Of a stretch of 64,000 nt of DNA, positions 60,335-64,000 are shown in pieces. The DNA comes from Bacillota bacterium. GTDB lineage: Bacteria; Bacillota; Clostridia; Lachnospirales; Lachnospiraceae. Under the pieces are notes generated by a model, which had not been told where the DNA came from, did not search any database, and was given only the letters and a program-made list of their open reading frames with translations. The stretch is from contig JAEWIZ010000028.1 of assembly GCA_023386815.1 (NCBI GenBank), positions 37,804 to 101,803 on the forward strand, given 5' to 3'. Each line of letters begins with the position of its first letter. Within the stretch, counting starts at the first letter, position 1. The position numbers and the translations under genes are program-made.

Positions 60335-62413
60335 TTAATTAATTTTAAATGCTGCAAGAGAAACTGTAAGTTCATTCATATTACTGTCAAGCTCACTGGC
60401 TGTTGCTTTCAAGGTCTCTACTAACTCCAGCTGTCCATCTACTGTCTTATTTACAACAGAGGAGCTTACTGCTGTCTGTACCGAAGCTGCTGATATATTA
60501 TCAATTGCTTCCATCGTTGCCATACGTTCTTCATCTGCCTGTTTTACACCTTTACTAACATCCGAAAGCTTATCAAGCATCTGCAAAGTGTATGTTTTTA
60601 TTTGTCCAAACACATCTTTGGTTTGTTGTACTCTATGAGTCTGTTTTTCAACCATATCGATGGCTAGCTCCGTAACATCTACAGTTTCAGACATTCTTTT
60701 TTGTATTCGCGAAACTACCTTCTCTATTTCAGTTGCTGCCTGCATGGATCCATCAGAAAGTTTTTTAACTTCGTTTGCCACAACAGAGAAGCCCTTTCCA
60801 GCCTCACCTGCTCTTGCGGCCTCAATGGATGCATTTAAAGACAGTAGATTGGTTTGACTGGATATTTCATTAATAATATTGACTAAATTACGAATTTCGG
60901 AGGTTTCCTTAACCAACAAGCCTACATCAGCTTGTACCTTCCCAGTGATTTCTGTTGTCTTATGAGAGTGCTCTGACAAATCTTCTATTGTATTTATACC
61001 GGCCGCTATCATATTTTGGGTACTTTCAGCAAACCCTTCCAGCATGAATACATTTTCATTAATAATAGAAATACAATCCGATAACTGATTCATCATAAGC
61101 GCGCAGCTCTGCAAATTATCAGACTGATCCGTAATTCCTCCGTCGATATCCTTAATCGCACCCGATATCTGTTCAGAACTATCCCAAACTTTATCTGATA
61201 CGGATGATACACGTTCGGTGGACATCTGAGCTGTAAATCGAGTTTCTTCCACCTTTTGAATTAATCTTCTCGTATTCTCTATCACTAACATAATATTCTC
61301 AGATAACTGTCCAAATTCACTTTTTCCTTTTGCAGGCATCTGTATGGTAAGATCTCCCACTGAAAGCAGTTTTAATTTCTTAATGATCGTTCCTATGGAG
61401 ACGCTTAAATTTAAGTAGATTATCGTTGCCAGTACTCCTACTATAATACAAGTCAATATAACGAGAACATAGTTCATCTTCCTGATGGAATCTGCTCCCT
61501 GTATGACCGACATCTTGGGAACCAGCGCACACAAAGCGCTTCCATTCACGTCAGACTTACTATACATAAAGAGATATTCCACTCCCTTATATGTAATATA
61601 TTCAGAATTTGATATTTCATCATGCTCCATTGCAGAAGCGTAGAATTCATTACTTGAGAAGGATATTTGTTCTAAATCAGCATTTTCTTCTGTATCTACA
61701 TTTTTCTGATGATAGGTAATTTCTCTGCCATCCTCCGTAATAAAAGCTGCCAGAGTGCCCTCTCCTAAATTGAGGTCTTTCAAACTCTTCATGATGGAAT
61801 CTTTGCTGATATCCATTACTACAAAGGCTGCTTTATTAGTTAGGACTCCTATATACGATATTGCATAATCCTCTTCGTTAGATTGGGTTTTTTCATCAAT
61901 AAACGGATGTTTCCCTACCCAACTAAAATTAGAGCTTCCTGACAACATTTTCTTACCTTCTTCTGACTGTGCCCATTCTTCATAGAAGCCAGTGCCTGCT
62001 CCGCTTCCAGTAGTCATGACTTTTCCGGATTGCTTAGGAACAATATGTATGGCATCCATAAATGAATTTGAGGCCTTATTCACCATAATAGAAGATTGCA
62101 GTTTATTGTATATCAAATTGCTCTGATCAGGGTTCTTCTCATAACGTCCATAGGCATAATCCGCAAGATTACTGTCGAGCGTAAGCTGCAATGTATCAGA
62201 AACAGCTACTTTAAATCCAAAGTCAAGATATTTGCATGCCATGGAAATGGAACTGAGTGTGGCCTTCTCATAACTACTAATTAAACTTGTTTTTGATTTT
62301 TCATAAGAAAATATACCAATAAAAGCAAGAAATAATATTGGAATAACAAAACCAATAATCAATTGTATCTTAATTCCTAACTCAAAGCGCTTTTTTCTCT
62401 CACCTTTTCTCAT
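60335..62413 (-). CDS. Methyl-accepting chemotaxis protein
   Basis: The 692-residue receptor has a first helix (about 12-33), a large extracytoplasmic sensor (about 34-300, dCACHE-like), a second helix (about 303-325), a HAMP linker (about 326-380) and the signalling hairpin with EISSQTNLLSLNASIEAARAGEAGKGFSVVANEVKKLSD at the tip. No CheW or other che genes are in the window. It is third in the yhcH-ROK-MCP run, 21 bases after the ROK gene, so sensing of the same sugar is a fair guess. Confidence 0.95.
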   Translation of the reverse strand: MRKGERKKRFELGIKIQLIIGFVIPILFLAFIGIFSYEKSKTSLISSYEKATLSSISMACKYLDFGFKVAVSDTLQLTLDSNLADYAYGRYEKNPDQSNLIYNKLQSSIMVNKASNSFMDAIHIVPKQSGKVMTTGSGAGTGFYEEWAQSEEGKKMLSGSSNFSWVGKHPFIDEKTQSNEEDYAISYIGVLTNKAAFVVMDISKDSIMKSLKDLNLGEGTLAAFITEDGREITYHQKNVDTEENADLEQISFSSNEFYASAMEHDEISNSEYITYKGVEYLFMYSKSDVNGSALCALVPKMSVIQGADSIRKMNYVLVILTCIIVGVLATIIYLNLSVSIGTIIKKLKLLSVGDLTIQMPAKGKSEFGQLSENIMLVIENTRRLIQKVEETRFTAQMSTERVSSVSDKVWDSSEQISGAIKDIDGGITDQSDNLQSCALMMNQLSDCISIINENVFMLEGFAESTQNMIAAGINTIEDLSEHSHKTTEITGKVQADVGLLVKETSEIRNLVNIINEISSQTNLLSLNASIEAARAGEAGKGFSVVANEVKKLSDGSMQAATEIEKVVSRIQKRMSETVDVTELAIDMVEKQTHRVQQTKDVFGQIKTYTLQMLDKLSDVSKGVKQADEERMATMEAIDNISAASVQTAVSSSVVNKTVDGQLELVETLKATASELDSNMNELTVSLAAFKIN

Positions 62414-62434
62414 AAACCTTCTCCAATTAGTTTA

Positions 62435-63343
62435 TTAACCCAACTGCTTCATCATAAGTGCTGCTGCTCCAAACATTCCTGCCTTATTACCAAGTTCTGT
62501 CTTAGTTATAAACACATGCCGGTAGCTCTCCATTATATTTTTCATTACATTTTCTTTTACTTTTTCTAGTATATATTTCTGCTCCATAACACCTCCCCCA
62601 AGAATAACACATGCCGGGTTTAGAATATGAATCAATGAGATTAAGCCAAAGGCAATTTCTTCAATCCATTCATCTACTGCTGCCTTAACCTCTATTCTAT
62701 CAAGAGCTTTAAATATCTTTCTTCCGTCAGTGAGGGATTCATCTAGTTGCATAACCTTACGTACCAAGGCCGTTGTTGAGGCATATTTTTCATAACACCC
62801 GCTATACATATCTACCTCAGCATTTCTATCCTCCGGATGCATGATCATTGCGCCTACTTCACCCGCAGAAAAGGTGCTTCCTCTGTAAATATCACCATTC
62901 AAGAAGATAGCTCCACCCACTCCTGTTCCGTAGGTGAGGCATATAAATTCTTGAAAGCCAATACCAGCCCCATAATGAGCCTCCCCAACTGCTGCCGCGT
63001 TGACATCATTTTCTACCACTACCGGTACGCTAAACTCCTGCTCCACGATATCCTTTATTCTCATTCCTGTATATCCCGGAATATTTTGATTGGCATATCT
63101 TATCATTCCCTTAGAAAAATCCACCTGCCCTGCTGTACTGATCCCTATGCCATCAACATCACCATAGCTTTTTAAGATCTCCATCGCCTTGTTTACTACA
63201 TATTGACCACCAAGAGATGCATTGGTGTCGTTTTCCTTTATATTTAACAGGGATCCATTCTGGAATATTCCGGATTTGATAGAAGTCCCTCCGATATCCA
63301 GCACTGCAATTTTCTTGTTCTGAGCCTGGTCTATATTATTCAT
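62435..63343 (-). CDS. ROK-family sugar kinase
   Basis: The 302-residue kinase starts with KIAVLDIGGTSIKSGIF for ATP and has the catalytic VENDVNAAAVGEAHYGAG and LTYGTGVGGAIFLNGDIYRG. The usual zinc motif CxCGxxGC is reduced to EVDMYSGC: the first two cysteines are Glu and Asp. No DNA-binding domain precedes it, so it is an enzyme, not a ROK repressor. It overlaps yhcH by eight bases. With a YhcH/NanQ-like neighbour, N-acetylmannosamine is the leading substrate; glucose or GlcNAc is possible. Confidence 0.93.
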   Translation of the reverse strand: MNNIDQAQNKKIAVLDIGGTSIKSGIFQNGSLLNIKENDTNASLGGQYVVNKAMEILKSYGDVDGIGISTAGQVDFSKGMIRYANQNIPGYTGMRIKDIVEQEFSVPVVVENDVNAAAVGEAHYGAGIGFQEFICLTYGTGVGGAIFLNGDIYRGSTFSAGEVGAMIMHPEDRNAEVDMYSGCYEKYASTTALVRKVMQLDESLTDGRKIFKALDRIEVKAAVDEWIEEIAFGLISLIHILNPACVILGGGVMEQKYILEKVKENVMKNIMESYRHVFITKTELGNKAGMFGAAALMMKQLG

Positions 63344-63797
63344 AGCTATCTGCCTCTACTTTAATTACACATTTTCTGATCCTAGCGCATTCACCACATC
63401 GAAGTGTTGGTTTATGCAGTTCCTCATCCATACATATCATAAAATGCCCTTGCTCCAAAACGCACTCAATATATTTCTCGCTTTCAAGGGTTCCAAAATC
63501 CTCCGTACTACGATATTCCTCTACGGTTCTTCCTCTCTCTAAGCCAATCTGCAGTTTCTCCACTCCTACGATATCGATATGAATATCCCAGTATTTTTTA
63601 TGGAATTCGAAATAAACCTCTTCCTCTTTCTTTGTATCAACTTCCATTACGTTCACATATACATGGTTTTCGTATATTTCAGTTTTCCCCAAAGGTAATG
63701 AGGTTAAATCGGTCTTTTTCATAAAATCTGCTGCATAATTAAACCATTTGGAGATTCCATTATATTTTTCTATATTCTCTATCTTATCATAAATCAT
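63336..63797 (-). CDS. YhcH/NanQ-family sugar anomerase-like protein
   Basis: The 153-residue protein fits the YhcH/YjgK/YiaL family: EIYENHVYVNVMEVDTKKEEEVYFEFHKKYWDIHIDIVGVEKLQI, with metal-binding His/Glu in EFHKKYWDIHID, and an end LRCGECARIRKCVIKVE. E. coli NanQ (YhcH) speeds anomer change of sialic acid. The gene overlaps the ROK kinase and leads the operon. Its AGGAGG site directly follows the T-run of a terminator, which leaves no room for a promoter between them. Confidence 0.92.
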   Translation of the reverse strand: MIYDKIENIEKYNGISKWFNYAADFMKKTDLTSLPLGKTEIYENHVYVNVMEVDTKKEEEVYFEFHKKYWDIHIDIVGVEKLQIGLERGRTVEEYRSTEDFGTLESEKYIECVLEQGHFMICMDEELHKPTLRCGECARIRKCVIKVEADSYE

Positions 63798-63813
63798 ATC
63801 TCATTTTCCTCCT

Positions 63814-63863
63814 AAAAAAAGGCCGCTCGCATATATTAGTTTTTCCAATGATATACGGCAGCC
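63814..63863 (-). terminator. Strong terminator abutting the yhcH ribosome site
   Basis: On the minus strand GGCTGC-CGTATAT pairs with ATATGCG-A-GCGGCC, about 13 bp with one bulged A, followed by seven U. The next bases are AGGAGG of yhcH, so it is placed as an attenuator or end of an upstream operon. Confidence 0.8.
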
Positions 63864-63879
63864 ATATACAATGAGTTTA

Positions 63880-64000
63880 GTAAATTCACACCTCACGGTA
63901 TAAACTCCTATTCAGAACCGTGCGTGCGGCTTTCTCGCACACGGCTCTTCAAAATAACATTTACAGATACAAATCTATTTCTCATAGATATTGACATAGC
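63880..64000 (-). mobile_element. Group II intron 3' end (domains V and VI), partial
   Basis: On the minus strand 63915-63947 reads as domain V: GAGCCG...CGGTTC with an AGAAAG-type loop and GTGCG/CGCAC inner stem. Next, domain VI (63885-63904) is an 8-bp stem TTTATACC/GGTGTGAA with a GTGA loop. The expected AC end falls at 63880. The rest of the intron and any reverse transcriptase lie beyond the right edge. It is inserted upstream of yhcH. Confidence 0.8.

Noticed and set aside
1..64000. tRNA or rRNA genes
   Set aside because: No cloverleaf with TTCGA-type arm and CCA-ready end, and no rRNA-like conserved stretch, was recognised by eye; a tRNAscan run would be decisive.

Overview
The window reads as chromosomal DNA of a low-GC, Gram-positive anaerobe of the class Clostridia, most likely family Lachnospiraceae. 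This rests on protein style and gene order, not on a 16S gene, because none is present. Supporting signs are strong AGGAGG-type ribosome sites, frequent TTG and GTG starts, a T-box leader on pheST, a two-subunit PyrK/PyrDB dihydroorotate dehydrogenase, IscR-NifS-NifU-MnmA clustering, RqcH and an Amt-PII fusion. No tRNA, rRNA, CRISPR or prophage was seen.

Layout. 1-4.4 kb is a surface and sensing block: a truncated beta-helix surface protein, a LemA protein, a lipoprotein and a divergent LytTR/GHKL two-component pair. 4.5-5.6 kb holds a PadR repressor with a membrane partner and a 51-bp operator palindrome. 5.7-10.4 kb holds EF-P, an M24 peptidase, YqeG-AroK-AroQ, MscL and a GNAT enzyme. 10.7-14.6 kb is pheST under a T-box. 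14.7-17.7 kb holds a HAD phosphatase, a COG2509-type flavoprotein with a structured leader and a small kinase-like protein. 17.8-20.1 kb is an ammonium channel fused to PII behind a long leader of homologous hairpins. 20.1-27.8 kb holds queA, a 50-residue membrane protein, pyrE, pyrDB, pyrK, yjbQ, a cyclophilin on the other strand, pyrF and pyrC. 27.9-31.7 kb holds a Nudix-like protein, a DUF815-type ATPase and argS.

32.1-39.5 kb is signalling: a CheX-like phosphatase with three N-terminal 29-residue repeats beside a lone receiver, a PadR/DUF1700/DUF4097/PspC envelope module, an OmpR/HAMP-kinase pair and a lipoprotein. 39.9-44.9 kb is a copper module (HMA-TauE-cupredoxin protein, DUF2318 protein, CopA). 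45.1-49.4 kb holds gdhA, rqcH and a histidinol-phosphatase. 49.6-53.2 kb is the iron-sulfur and tRNA-thiolation operon iscR-nifS-nifU-mnmA. 53.6-60.2 kb holds a MOP-type flippase, a diguanylate cyclase, a CcdA-TlpA fusion and a secreted HtrA-like protease. 60.3-63.8 kb is a YhcH-ROK-MCP operon that looks like amino-sugar or sialic-acid use. The right edge cuts into the 3' end (domains V-VI) of a group II intron.

The coding genes are mostly ordinary housekeeping. The unusual material is largely non-coding: repeated hairpins in the amt leader, a 140-bp multi-hairpin palindrome after copA, a tripled hairpin block between iscR and nifS, palindromic repeats before the iscR promoter, a possible alternative-pairing switch at a padR start, two related palindromic insertions, and a terminator abutting the yhcH ribosome site. 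The most interesting protein is the CheX-like phosphatase carrying MshEN-like repeats.
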